A stretch of DNA of 64,000 nt from Lactobacillaceae bacterium. GTDB taxonomy: Bacteria > Bacillota > Bacilli > Lactobacillales > Lactobacillaceae. The position numbers and the translations under genes were made by a program. The first letter of the stretch is position 1, and each line of letters starts with the position of its first letter. Below are positions 1 through 8,969 of the stretch, piece after piece. Under the pieces are notes generated by a model that saw nothing but the letters and a program-made list of their open reading frames with translations, ran no database searches and had not been told where the DNA came from. The stretch is taken from assembly GCA_031289015.1 (NCBI GenBank), contig JAITQG010000046.1:33906-97905 (forward strand). Reading direction: 5' to 3'.

Positions 1-1
1 T

Positions 2-703
2 GGCAAAGACAACTTGATCGCATTTATCGTTGATGAAGTTAATAATTCGCAAGCCTTACGCCGCTTTGCCACGGCTTATCAAGAGTGGACGCTTGAGGGC
101 TACAAAATTATGTTCATCGGGGCAGGCTTGCCATGGCACGTTGAGTCGTTAATTACTGGCAAAACTACATCATTTTTACAACGTGCACACAAAGAACTCT
201 TGTTGCCCATTGAAGTGAGTGAATTAAAAAATGATTTCGTGGCCATGTTTTCAACGACTGGTAAAAGTATCCCATTAGAAATCGCTGAAGAAGCAGCGGT
301 GATTTCTAAAGGTTATCCGTATGTATTTCAATTGCTGGGTTCACGCATGTGGGACTTGACCCTTGCTGGTAGTGTTGTAAGTGAGTCAGACTTAAATCTA
401 GCTGTGGCGTATGCAAAAGATATGATGTACAAAAATGTCTATGCGTTGTTGATTTCTGAATTAACAAAATTTGAACAAATCTTTTTGATCGCGATGAGTG
501 AGGATGCTGATGTCTCGTTGATGAGCCAAATTCGCTTAAGGACAGAAAAAGAAACTAGCTATCTTGCTAAATATCGGCAACGGTTAATTGAACAGGGACT
601 CATTACTGGCCTTGAACGGGGAAAAGTTAAATTCACTCTGCCATTCTTGCGTGAGTACCTACAAAATCACTTCGTTGAAGCTAGTTTTGACGATTGGGAA
701 TAA
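2..703 (+). CDS. AAA-type ATP-binding protein, 5'-truncated by window edge
   Basis: The reading frame is open from base 2, so the true start lies before the window. The first residues (IAFIVDEV) look like a Walker B strand, followed about 30 residues later by FIGAGLP, a sensor-1-like strand. The rest resembles the helical lid and a winged-helix-like C-terminus (LAKYRQRLIEQGLI) found in stand-alone AAA ATPases of the Orc/STAND-like type in Firmicutes. The Walker A part is not visible. A good hairpin terminator follows directly. The specific target or partner cannot be told from this fragment. Confidence 0.6.
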   Translation, partial: GKDNLIAFIVDEVNNSQALRRFATAYQEWTLEGYKIMFIGAGLPWHVESLITGKTTSFLQRAHKELLLPIEVSELKNDFVAMFSTTGKSIPLEIAEEAAVISKGYPYVFQLLGSRMWDLTLAGSVVSESDLNLAVAYAKDMMYKNVYALLISELTKFEQIFLIAMSEDADVSLMSQIRLRTEKETSYLAKYRQRLIEQGLITGLERGKVKFTLPFLREYLQNHFVEASFDDWE

Positions 704-710
704 TGACGAA

Positions 711-742
711 AACCTTCTTCCATTGGTGAAGAAGGTTTTTTA
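711..742 (+). terminator. Rho-independent terminator after the ATPase gene
   Basis: Perfect 10-bp stem AACCTTCTTC / GAAGAAGGTT with a 7-base loop and a T run. Confidence 0.85.
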
Positions 743-877
743 ATTCATCGACTTACTATTTACAAGTGCCTTTGATATGTAAATGAGAAATTAAATAGAG
801 AAATATAGAGTAAAATGAGAAAGTAGCGTAAAATGAATAGAATAGACTGATAAGCAAAAAATAAGGTGGATAGCAGT
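743..877. promoter_or_regulatory. AT-rich leader of gltB with direct repeats
   Basis: The region between the terminator and gltB is AT-rich. It holds AAATGAGAAA twice (781-790 and 813-822) and a related AAATGAATAG at 831-840. These could be regulator half-sites or chance in such AT-rich DNA. I cannot place a convincing -35/-10 pair. The gltB ribosome binding site AAGGTGGA is at 863-870. Confidence 0.3.
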
Positions 878-3800
878 ATGAAAAAAGCAACCATGTGGGA
901 GCCATCATTTGAGTCAGCGGCCTGTGGAATGGGCTTTGTGGCACAAATCGATGGCGATAAAAGTCATACCTTAGTGGACTATGCCTTGACGATGCTCAAG
1001 CGCATGAATCATCGTGGTGGAACTGGAGCGGAACCAGACACTGGCGACGGCGCGGGCGTTTTGATGACCTTGCCGGATAAATTTTTCCGCAATCGAGCAG
1101 CGGAGGCAAACGTTACCTTGCCGGTGGAGGGTGATTATGCCGTTGGGATGTTCTTCTTGCCCAATGATTCCGTCAAAAAAGCTGACTTGCAAACAAGTTT
1201 GCTAACTGAAATAAGTAACCGTGGCTACAATATTTTGTGGACACGAGATGTGCCGTTTAATTTTGAACAATGTGGGCCTGGTGCGCAAAAAGTGATGCCA
1301 AGTATTGTGCAAGTCTTTGTGGAACGTCCAGCTGAAATTGCGGCTGGCCGGCCATTTGAGGATAGTCTCTTTAAATTACGGCGCAAATTGGAAAAGACAT
1401 ATTCAGCGGATGAATGTTTTGTCTGTACTTTATCAGCCAAGACGATTGTGTATAAGGGGATGCTCCATGCTTATCAAGTCGGGCTGTTTTATTCTGATTT
1501 GACTGAGCCTGACATGGAAGCTTCAATTTGCTTGGTGCATTCGCGTTTTTCAACGAATACTTTCCCAAGCTGGGATCGAGCGCAACCTTTCCGCTTTTTG
1601 GCGCACAACGGTGAAATTAACACGTTACGCGGGGCTGAAAACTGGATGCAAAGTAATCAAATCGAGATGTACAACGAGGACAATTCGGACTCGGCCAAGC
1701 TAGAAAATTGTATGGAAAACCTCTATCGCAATGGCCGTGAAATTCCACAAGCCTTAATGATGATGATTCCAGAGGCTTGGGGGCAAGAATCCCAACTCGA
1801 CGAAGATGCCAAGGCGTTTTATGAATATGCAACGAGCTTTGTGGCCCCATGGGACGGGCCGGCTGGGTTGGTCTTTACCGATGGCGATTTCGTCGGAGCG
1901 GCCCTTGATCGTAACGGCTTGCGGCCATCGCGGTTTAGTCGGACCAAAGATAATTTCATCGTTGTGTCATCAGAATCTGGCGTGGTTGATTTTGAACCAA
2001 GTGAAGTTGTTGAAAAGGGTGTGCTAGGCCCTGGTAACTTCATTATCGTGGACACCACGAAGGGGACATTTACTAAAAACGCCGCCGTCAAGCAAAAATA
2101 CACGACCCAATATCCATATAAGCAGTGGCTAAAGGATGCATTAGTTTCCATTGATGAGCTGCCAACTGCTACTAATAAAGTGCAAACCTTAACTGCCAAA
2201 GATCGTAAGCAAATGTGGAAGGCTTTTGGCTATACGGATGAAATTATTCGCTCATTGATTTTGCCAATGGCTGAATTAGGTGAAGAACCTATTATTTCAA
2301 TGGGCTTTGATGCACCGTTAGCCATTTTGTCTGACAAGCCACAAAGTTTATTTACGTACTTCAAACAACAATTTGCCCAAGTTACGAATCCGCCGATTGA
2401 CGCAATTCGAGAAAAATTGGTGATTGGGACTGAAGCCTATTTGGGTCGCGATGGGGATTATCGTATCGAAGGGCCAGAGAATTGTTGCAAGATCAAACTG
2501 AATTCACCAATTTTAACCACGGCAGACTTTGAAAAGATTGTCCGGTTGGATGTTGAAAATCATCAAACGGCCGTGGTATCAACGCAATATGCGCTGGAAC
2601 CAGATGTGCCACATCGCCTACAACTAGCGCTGGAAAGCTTCTTTAAGACCGTTGAAGGGTTGGTTGACGCTGGGCATGACATTATTATTTTGAGTGATCG
2701 TGAAGAAGTGCCAACACCAGCTAAAATGCCATTCCCAATCTTGTTGGCCGTGAGTGGTTTGCATGATTACATGGTTCAAAAGGGCAAGGGCAATGCTTTT
2801 TCAGTAGTTGTTGATTCAGCTGAAATTGCTGAAGTTAACCATTATGCGACAATTTTGAGTTTCGGGGCGAGTGCGATTCATCCGTATGGCGCTTATGAAA
2901 CATTGCGCGAATTTGATTTGCCAAGTACGGCGACGCAAACCTATCGCAAGGCCTGTGAAAAGGGTGTTATCAAGGTCATGAGTAAGATGGGGATTTCAAC
3001 GATTGCAGGCTACAATGGGGCGCAATTGTTTGAAGCAGTCGGGCTCGCTGATGAATTGGTCGACCAATACTTCCATGGGACCACTTCACGGATTGGCGGG
3101 TTGACCCTCCAACAGCTTGAACAAGAATATCTCACGCGCCATGAAGCAGCGTTTGGACCACGGGCCAATGATTTGTTGGCGAGCGGCGGTTCGTTCCAAT
3201 TCAAGGCCGAGGGTGAACATCATTTGTATGACCCAACGACGATTTATCAATTCCAATTGGCGATTCGGGCTGGTGATTATGCGGCGTATAAGCAATATGC
3301 TGATAAGTTGAATCACGATGCTTTGGAAACACCAAGTAGTTTGCGCCACATGTGGGAGTTCAAAAACGAACGCCAACCGGTTGATTTATCTGAAGTTGAA
3401 CCGGTTTCAGCGATTGTGAAACGCTTTAAAGTGGGGGCAATGAGTTTTGGTTCGCTCTCAGCCGAAGCGCATGAATGTATTGCGGCGGGGATGAATGCCA
3501 TTGGTGCTAAGTCAAATTCGGGTGAAGGTGGTGAACATCAAGATCGATTCCACGTCAAACCCGATGGCACCAATTTGAATTCGAAAATCAAACAAGTTTC
3601 TTCTGGTCGATTTGGGGTTAATGCTGCCTATTTGATGAGTGCCGAAGAGATTCAAATCAAGATGGCGCAAGGCGCTAAGCCGGGTGAAGGTGGCCAGTTG
3701 CCAGGGAAGAAAGTCTTCCCATGGGTGGCTGAGGTCCGCGGTTCAACGCCGGGTGTGCGGTTGATTTCACCGCCACCCCATCACGACATCTACTCGATTG

Positions 3801-5377
3801 AAGATTTGGCGCAGTTGATTTATGACCTTAAAGCGATCAATCCGTACGCTAAAATTAACGTTAAATTGGCGAGTTCGACTGGGGTTGGGACGATCGCGAC
3901 CGGCTGTGTCAAAGCCGGGGCTGATATCGTTGTGATTTCTGGCTATGACGGTGGTACTGGTGCAAGTCCGAAAAATTCGGTACGTGACGCTGGTTTGCCT
4001 TGGGAAATGGGCTTGGCTGAAGCACATCAAACCTTATCAATGAACAATTTGCGCCAACGCATGACACTAGAAACTGACGGTAAGTTAATGACGGGCCGCG
4101 ATATTGCGATTGCTGCTTTGTTAGGCGCTGAAGAATATTCGTTTGCTTCATTGGCTTTGGTCGCGGTTGGGTGTGTGATGATGCGCGTATGTAGTTTGAA
4201 TACGTGTCCGGTGGGTGTGGCGACGCAAGATCCAAAGTTGCGCGCACACTTTGCTGGTAAGCCAGAACATGTTGCGAATGCAATGCGCTTTTTGGCCAAT
4301 GATTTACGTGAAATCATGGCGGCCAATGGCTTCCGCACCATTGATGAAATGATTGGGCATGTGGAAGTTTTGAAACCACGCTTTATTGCTAAGGGCAAGG
4401 CGAAATCTTTGGACTTTTCACGGATTTTGAGCACGACCTTCCCAATTGAACGCAAGGTGGTTGATCCATTTATTGCACAACGGCAATGGCCTGAACTGGA
4501 TGCGATGGCTAAAGCTGCAATTGATGCTAACAACCCATTGCATATCACAGCGTCAATTAACAACGTGGACCGGACTGTCGGAGCCCGCATGGGTGGCTGG
4601 ATTGCTGAACGTTATGGCAATGCTGGTGTCGCCACGGGGTTGATGAATTACACGTACACCGGAATTGCTGGGCAGAGTTTTGCTTCGTTTGCGACTAAGG
4701 GGATGACCTTGAAGTTGATCGGTGAAGCCAATGACTACGTGGCTAAGAGTTTGTCTGGGGCGCGCTTAATTGTTGTACCACCAACAGATGCCGGTTATGA
4801 CGTGGCTAATAGTCCGATTGTCGGTAACGTGGCTTGTTTTGGTGCGAATGCCGGTGAAGTTTACTTGCAAGGCCGCGCTGGCGAACGATTCTGTGTTCGT
4901 AACTCTGGGGCGACAGTGGTTGTCGAAGGGGTTGGTGATCACGGTTGTGAATACATGACTGGTGGCGTTGCTGTAATCTTGGGCACGACTGGGCGCAACT
5001 TTGGGGCTGGCATGAGTGGTGGTGTGGCTTATGTCTATGACGTCAATGGTGATTTTGCTGATAAATGTAATCTAGAAATGGTTGATTTGTACCCAATCGG
5101 GGCTACGACTGGTGATGAAGTGTTACGTGAATTAATCGAAAATCACGTGGAGTACACTGATTCAGTAATTGCCCGGCAACTTTTGGCTGATTGGCCACAA
5201 GCGGTAACTAAGTTTGTCAAAGTCTATCCGACTGATTTACATGCGATGAATGATATCGCAGCTGATCTCAGTGCGGCTGGCGTGGCAAATGCACAACTTG
5301 AACAATTGAGCTTTGAAGTGGCCACGACTGATTTGACCATTGAAGCCGCAATTGCAACTGCGAAGGGAGGCAAGTAA
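878..5377 (+). CDS. gltB: Glutamate synthase large subunit
   Basis: 1499 residues, the usual length of the bacterial large (alpha) subunit. It takes the amide of glutamine and, with 2-oxoglutarate, yields two glutamates. The ATG at 878 has AAGGTGGA 7 bases upstream. Cys16 (in SAACGMGF) follows a short propeptide, as expected for the class II amidotransferase nucleophile; AHNGEINTLRG near residue 243 belongs to the same domain. The C-x5-C-x4-C motif near residue 1100 (C VMMRV C SLNT C) binds the 3Fe-4S cluster after the FMN barrel, and the Gly-rich beta-helix lies near 1250-1450. gltD follows after one base, so the subunits are co-translated. It gives ammonia-assimilating capacity, which many lactic acid bacteria lack. 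Confidence 0.96.
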   Translation: MKKATMWEPSFESAACGMGFVAQIDGDKSHTLVDYALTMLKRMNHRGGTGAEPDTGDGAGVLMTLPDKFFRNRAAEANVTLPVEGDYAVGMFFLPNDSVKKADLQTSLLTEISNRGYNILWTRDVPFNFEQCGPGAQKVMPSIVQVFVERPAEIAAGRPFEDSLFKLRRKLEKTYSADECFVCTLSAKTIVYKGMLHAYQVGLFYSDLTEPDMEASICLVHSRFSTNTFPSWDRAQPFRFLAHNGEINTLRGAENWMQSNQIEMYNEDNSDSAKLENCMENLYRNGREIPQALMMMIPEAWGQESQLDEDAKAFYEYATSFVAPWDGPAGLVFTDGDFVGAALDRNGLRPSRFSRTKDNFIVVSSESGVVDFEPSEVVEKGVLGPGNFIIVDTTKGTFTKNAAVKQKYTTQYPYKQWLKDALVSIDELPTATNKVQTLTAKDRKQMWKAFGYTDEIIRSLILPMAELGEEPIISMGFDAPLAILSDKPQSLFTYFKQQFAQVTNPPIDAIREKLVIGTEAYLGRDGDYRIEGPENCCKIKLNSPILTTADFEKIVRLDVENHQTAVVSTQYALEPDVPHRLQLALESFFKTVEGLVDAGHDIIILSDREEVPTPAKMPFPILLAVSGLHDYMVQKGKGNAFSVVVDSAEIAEVNHYATILSFGASAIHPYGAYETLREFDLPSTATQTYRKACEKGVIKVMSKMGISTIAGYNGAQLFEAVGLADELVDQYFHGTTSRIGGLTLQQLEQEYLTRHEAAFGPRANDLLASGGSFQFKAEGEHHLYDPTTIYQFQLAIRAGDYAAYKQYADKLNHDALETPSSLRHMWEFKNERQPVDLSEVEPVSAIVKRFKVGAMSFGSLSAEAHECIAAGMNAIGAKSNSGEGGEHQDRFHVKPDGTNLNSKIKQVSSGRFGVNAAYLMSAEEIQIKMAQGAKPGEGGQLPGKKVFPWVAEVRGSTPGVRLISPPPHHDIYSIEDLAQLIYDLKAINPYAKINVKLASSTGVGTIATGCVKAGADIVVISGYDGGTGASPKNSVRDAGLPWEMGLAEAHQTLSMNNLRQRMTLETDGKLMTGRDIAIAALLGAEEYSFASLALVAVGCVMMRVCSLNTCPVGVATQDPKLRAHFAGKPEHVANAMRFLANDLREIMAANGFRTIDEMIGHVEVLKPRFIAKGKAKSLDFSRILSTTFPIERKVVDPFIAQRQWPELDAMAKAAIDANNPLHITASINNVDRTVGARMGGWIAERYGNAGVATGLMNYTYTGIAGQSFASFATKGMTLKLIGEANDYVAKSLSGARLIVVPPTDAGYDVANSPIVGNVACFGANAGEVYLQGRAGERFCVRNSGATVVVEGVGDHGCEYMTGGVAVILGTTGRNFGAGMSGGVAYVYDVNGDFADKCNLEMVDLYPIGATTGDEVLRELIENHVEYTDSVIARQLLADWPQAVTKFVKVYPTDLHAMNDIAADLSAAGVANAQLEQLSFEVATTDLTIEAAIATAKGGK

Positions 5378-5378
5378 G

Positions 5379-6809
5379 ATGGCAGATCCATTTGGTTTTT
5401 TGAAATATCCACGGGTTAACAATCCATATCGTGACCCAAGTGAACGCGTGTTGGACTGGGCTGAATTACAAGTCCCCCTCGCACAAAAAGAACGGCAAGA
5501 ACAAGCCGCACGCTGTATGAATTGTGGGATTCCATTTTGTCATACGGGCACCTTTTACGGTGGTAAACGCGCTGTTTCAGGCTGCCCCAATGACAACTTG
5601 ATTCCTGAGTGGAATGATTTGGTGTATCGCGGTGAATTTAAATTAGCCTTTGAACGCTTGGTAGCGACCAATCCCTTGCCTGAAATGACGGGGCGGGTTT
5701 GTCCGGCACCATGTGAGCAAAGTTGTACTGAAGCGCTCAACGGCAGTGGGGTGACTATCCACGATAATGAACGTTTTATCATCGACGTGGCCTTTGTGAA
5801 TGATTGGGTAACTGAAACTGGTCTCCCCGATCAGCGGACTGATTTTACCGTGGCGATCGTTGGTAGCGGACCAGCTGGATTGTCAGCGGCATGGCGGCTC
5901 AACCAATTGGGCCACAATGTTACGGTCTATGAAAAGGCTGACCGCTTTGGTGGCTTGTTGATGTATGGTATTCCCAATATGAAGTTGGACAAGGATGTTG
6001 TCGAACGCCGGATTGCGGTGATGCAAAAGGTGGGAATTAAATTCGTTGCTAATTGTGAAGTCGGTGTTGACGTGACGGCGGCTGAGCTTGAAGCCCAATT
6101 TGATAAAGTCATTTTGACGATTGGCGCAGGTGTGCCACGTGATTTGTTGGTGCCGGGTCGTGAATTGGCGAATATCGAATTTGCGGTTGATTTCTTGACT
6201 GACGTGACAAAAAACGTGCTTAAAAACGGCAAAGAAACGGTTGAGCCTACCTTGGCTGGTCAACATGTCGTGGTGATTGGTGGTGGTGACACGGGTAATG
6301 ATTGTTTGGGATCTGCAGTGCGCCTTGGGGCAGCTAAGGTCACGCAATTAGAAATCACGCCGCAAATGCCAATTGAACGGGCGGCTGATAATCAATGGCC
6401 GGAATATCCGATGACGACGAGTCTAGGGTATGGCCAAGTTGAAGCGTTGCTAAATCAACCTGAAGTGACTCAATATTCGATTTCAACGACCGCCTTTACA
6501 GGTACAAATGGCCAAGTGACGGAGTTAGAAACGACACAAGTGGATGCCAAGTTCCAACCGATTGCAGGTACCAAACAGACGTTGCAAGCTGATTTAGTTT
6601 TGTTGGCCATGGGCTTCACAGGTGCTGAGTCAGCGGTGTTGGAAGCTTTTGACGTAACTAAAATTAATGATGAATATGCTACTAACCACGAAGATGTCTT
6701 TGTGGCTGGGGATGCTAAGCGCGGACCTAGTTTGGTAATCTGGGCGATTCGTGAAGGTCGCAAAGTCGCTGAAGTCATTGATGAAGCATTGCGGGTCACG
6801 GCTGATTAA
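5379..6809 (+). CDS. gltD: Glutamate synthase small subunit (NADPH-binding)
   Basis: 476 residues. The beta subunit passes electrons from NAD(P)H through FAD and 4Fe-4S clusters to GltB. N-terminal cysteines sit in RCMNCGIPFCHTG and GRVCPAPCEQSC, the two cluster motifs of this family. VGSGPAGLSAAWRL near 153 is the FAD dinucleotide fold and VIGGGDTGNDC near 293 the NADPH fold. GDAKRGPSLVIWAI near the end is the FAD-binding ATG-type motif. The start chosen is ATG 5379, two bases after the gltB stop, with GGAGG inside the gltB end; an upstream in-frame start would overlap gltB. Function follows from the operon and the motifs. Confidence 0.95.
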   Translation: MADPFGFLKYPRVNNPYRDPSERVLDWAELQVPLAQKERQEQAARCMNCGIPFCHTGTFYGGKRAVSGCPNDNLIPEWNDLVYRGEFKLAFERLVATNPLPEMTGRVCPAPCEQSCTEALNGSGVTIHDNERFIIDVAFVNDWVTETGLPDQRTDFTVAIVGSGPAGLSAAWRLNQLGHNVTVYEKADRFGGLLMYGIPNMKLDKDVVERRIAVMQKVGIKFVANCEVGVDVTAAELEAQFDKVILTIGAGVPRDLLVPGRELANIEFAVDFLTDVTKNVLKNGKETVEPTLAGQHVVVIGGGDTGNDCLGSAVRLGAAKVTQLEITPQMPIERAADNQWPEYPMTTSLGYGQVEALLNQPEVTQYSISTTAFTGTNGQVTELETTQVDAKFQPIAGTKQTLQADLVLLAMGFTGAESAVLEAFDVTKINDEYATNHEDVFVAGDAKRGPSLVIWAIREGRKVAEVIDEALRVTAD

Positions 6810-6898
6810 ATTGTGCTGACAGGCTCCCTTTTTAGACGCTGCTGGCCTGACTTGGTGCTATCCTTATTTGTAATCAAGAGAGTAAAGAGGATAAAACC

Positions 6899-7216
6899 AT
6901 GGCAGAAATATTATTAGTTGATGCAGCGGGGATGTCGATTAGCATGTTGTCGACGCGGATGGATAAGTACGCCAAAGACAATGGCTTGGATTATGATGTG
7001 TTGGGGATGGCTGATGCTGAAACTGATGAGCATATCAAGCACACCACGCCAGCGTTGATTATGATTGCCCCTCAAGTTAAGTATATGTATGCTAAATATG
7101 CTGAAAAATATGGTGCTACAATTCCCGTTGTTAATATCAACATGATGGATTATGGCATCATGAATGCCAAAAACGTTATGCAAGCAGCTTTGGATGCAAT
7201 TGAAGCTGGTATTTAA
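6899..7216 (+). CDS. PTS IIB-like protein (lactose/cellobiose family fold) lacking the phosphorylated cysteine
   Basis: 105 residues, the normal length for a free-standing IIB of the lactose/cellobiose family. The N-terminus LLVDAAGMSIS matches the family active-site strand and P-loop, which is normally LLVCSAGMSTS. The cysteine that accepts phosphate from IIA is Asp8 here. Without it the protein cannot do the standard phosphoryl transfer, so a regulatory or binding role is more likely. No IIA or cognate IIC gene is adjacent. AGAGG at 6884-6888 serves the ATG at 6899. It may be cotranscribed from its own promoter in the 90-bp gap after gltD. Fold assignment is fairly sure; function is unknown. 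Confidence 0.7.
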   Translation: MAEILLVDAAGMSISMLSTRMDKYAKDNGLDYDVLGMADAETDEHIKHTTPALIMIAPQVKYMYAKYAEKYGATIPVVNINMMDYGIMNAKNVMQAALDAIEAGI

Positions 7217-7244
7217 CTTAAAATAGGTGGTCCCTTTTAATGGG

Positions 7245-7250
7245 TATAAT
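7245..7250 (+). promoter_or_regulatory. Candidate -10 of the small ORF/zeta-like operon
   Basis: A perfect TATAAT lies in the gap after the IIB-like gene. A strong AGGAGG at 7281-7286 follows, but the ATG nearest to it (7297) opens only a two-codon frame (Met-Pro-stop). The real small gene probably starts at 7326. Confidence 0.5.
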
Positions 7251-7325
7251 GTTACAATTACAGTAATATTTTTATCCATTAGGAGGGGCTTTTTTGATGC
7301 CTTAATACGGCCCAAGAAGCAAGCA

Positions 7326-7523
7326 ATGACCATGACCACAGCAGATAAACTACAAAAAATTATCGCCATGCAAACTGAATTGAAAGCGATGTATGCAACC
7401 GGTGATTTTGGCGAATTACTCCGTACCGACTTAGCGCAGGAGCAAGTTGATTTTTTATTGGAACTCAAAGATTATTATCGTGCGCTTGAGCAACAAGAAA
7501 TTATCGCGGGGGCAGCTCAATGA
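7326..7523 (+). CDS. Small protein upstream of zeta-like kinase; candidate antitoxin
   Basis: 65 residues, largely helical, acidic and Leu-rich (LQKIIAMQTELKAMYATG; LLELKDYYRALEQQE). The frame stays open upstream to 7227, but that would run through the promoter and AGGAGG, so the ATG at 7326 is preferred; its own ribosome binding site is weak (AAGAAG near 7315), and ATG 7332 is an alternative. Its stop overlaps the start of the kinase gene (ATGA at 7520-7523), which implies translational coupling. Small helical proteins encoded before chromosomal zeta-like kinases are often annotated as antitoxins. That role is inferred from position only; I do not recognise the family with certainty. Confidence 0.6.
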   Translation: MTMTTADKLQKIIAMQTELKAMYATGDFGELLRTDLAQEQVDFLLELKDYYRALEQQEIIAGAAQ

Positions 7524-8092
7524 TGAAAAATTACATTATCGTGGCTGGCCTAAATGGTGCCGGCAAGACAACTTTATTTGAGACGGAACACGACTGGTTT
7601 TTGGATACACGTGAGCATCGTATCAATGCTGATGAAGAAACATTGGCACTTGGTGGGGATGTCAGTACACCTGAAGCACAAAAAGCCGGCACAAATGTGG
7701 CCCTAACCAAAGCGCATGATTTCATCCAAGCCAGGTTCTCTTTTCACCAAGAAATGACATTTGCTGGAAAGGCCGACATTGCTCGGATTCAAGCCGTGCG
7801 TGATCAGGGTTATCGAATTACGTTGCTCTATGTGGCGATTAGCAGTTTAGAAGCCGCTAAGGAGCGCGTGCAACAACGGGTTAATTTGGGTGGTCACTAT
7901 ACGCAAGCCGCTGACATCGAGCATCGTTATCAACGTTCACTAGGGAATTTACCCAAAGTAGCGGCGATGGTGGATGAAATTCATATTTTTGATAATTCAA
8001 CTCCGACTGGCTTTCGTGAAATCTATTGGCGCAATGAAACCAAAGTGTTACGCAATGAGCTCAAGCGTTATCCATGGCTCCCTAATTTATAA
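7520..8092 (+). CDS. Zeta-toxin-family P-loop kinase
   Basis: 190 residues. VAGLNGAGKTTLF near residue 8 is a Walker A loop; INADEE near 35 fits the substrate-binding Asp region, and FHQEMTFAG near 75 and the Arg-rich segment ITLLYVAISSLEAAKERVQQR fit the zeta-toxin/UDP-GlcNAc kinase family (ATP-dependent phosphorylation of peptidoglycan precursors in the studied PezT/zeta enzymes). Many chromosomal homologues have unproven substrates. It overlaps the upstream 65-residue ORF by 4 bp. A terminator follows. Family call is good; toxicity is inference. Confidence 0.75.
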   Translation: MMKNYIIVAGLNGAGKTTLFETEHDWFLDTREHRINADEETLALGGDVSTPEAQKAGTNVALTKAHDFIQARFSFHQEMTFAGKADIARIQAVRDQGYRITLLYVAISSLEAAKERVQQRVNLGGHYTQAADIEHRYQRSLGNLPKVAAMVDEIHIFDNSTPTGFREIYWRNETKVLRNELKRYPWLPNL

Positions 8093-8097
8093 ATTCA

Positions 8098-8138
8098 GCA
8101 AGCAGTTAAAGCCTTAAATGGGCTGGCTGCTTTTTTTG
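8098..8138 (+). terminator. Terminator after the zeta-like gene
   Basis: Stem AGCAG..AAGCC / GGCT..CTGCT with a following run of T. Confidence 0.75.
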
Positions 8139-8167
8139 TTGACACAATATTAATTGCGTTATATTAT
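8139..8167 (+). promoter_or_regulatory. Promoter of the ABC transporter operon
   Basis: TTGACA at 8139-8144 and TATTAT at 8162-8167, spaced by 17 bases; a second TATAAT lies at 8174-8179. The -35 overlaps the T run of the preceding terminator. Confidence 0.8.
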
Positions 8168-8204
8168 ACAATGTATAATATTAAGAAAATAAAAGGTGGA
8201 TGAC

Positions 8205-8957
8205 ATGACAAATGTAATTGAAGTTAAAGATTTGCATCAAGTATATGGAGCGAATACAGATAAGCCTTATGAAGCGCTCAAGGGAATTGATTTTACAGTT
8301 CAAGCCGGTGAGTTCGTCGCGATTATGGGCCCTTCTGGGTCGGGTAAGTCGTCGTTGTTGAATGTTTTGGCCACTTTAAATGCACCTACCAGTGGGACAG
8401 TCAAAGTTGCTGGGCAAGATATTTGGCATTTATCAGCTGATGCATTGGCCAAATTCCGTGGTGAAACCCTGGGCTTTATTTTCCAAGAATATAATTTGAT
8501 TGAAAGCTTGAGTGTCCAAGAAAACATTGCTTTGCCGTTGAATTTGCAAGAAGTCAAAGCGGATAAAGTGCAACAAGCGGTCCAAGCCGTTGCTAAAATG
8601 TTGGATTTGACGGATCAATTAACTAAGTCACCCAACGAATTATCAGGTGGGCAAAAACAACGCGTGGCCGCTGCTCGAGCGCTTGTGCACACGCCTGAAT
8701 TGATTTTTGGGGATGAGCCAACGGGGGCTTTGGATTCACAAAATGCGCGTGAAATGATGGCGTATTTGACAAAAATTAACGCTGAGCAAGCCATTTCGAT
8801 TTTGATGGTGACCCACGATGCCTTTTCAGCTAGTTTTGCGCAACGGATTCATTTCTTAGCTGACGGGCAAATTGTGCAAACGATTGAACGCGGTGAGCAA
8901 TCACGTGAAGAATATTATCGTCAAATTTTGGCGGTGCTTGGCAACTTTAACGAATAG
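8205..8957 (+). CDS. ABC transporter ATP-binding protein (MacB/BceA-type)
   Basis: 250 residues. Walker A GPSGSGKSS near 44, signature LSGGQKQR near 143, Walker B LIFGDEP near 163 and the His-switch VTHD near 204 are all present. This is the type that pairs with FtsX-like permeases in export or in sensing and removal of antimicrobial peptides. ATG 8205 is chosen over the in-frame GTG 8196 because AGGTGG (8194-8199) sits 5 bases before it. The permease gene follows with a short gap. No two-component system is adjacent, so a link to bacitracin-type resistance is only a possibility. Confidence 0.9.
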   Translation: MTNVIEVKDLHQVYGANTDKPYEALKGIDFTVQAGEFVAIMGPSGSGKSSLLNVLATLNAPTSGTVKVAGQDIWHLSADALAKFRGETLGFIFQEYNLIESLSVQENIALPLNLQEVKADKVQQAVQAVAKMLDLTDQLTKSPNELSGGQKQRVAAARALVHTPELIFGDEPTGALDSQNAREMMAYLTKINAEQAISILMVTHDAFSASFAQRIHFLADGQIVQTIERGEQSREEYYRQILAVLGNFNE

Positions 8958-8969
8958 GAGGTGGCCAAT

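Noticed and set aside
4027..4590. Long open frame of 187 codons on the minus strand inside gltB
   Set aside because: It lies fully within a strongly supported coding gene, has no ribosome binding site and its translation has no domain; a shadow frame.
5883..6347. 154-codon minus-strand frame inside gltD
   Set aside because: Shadow of gltD; His/Thr-rich composition, no start signal.
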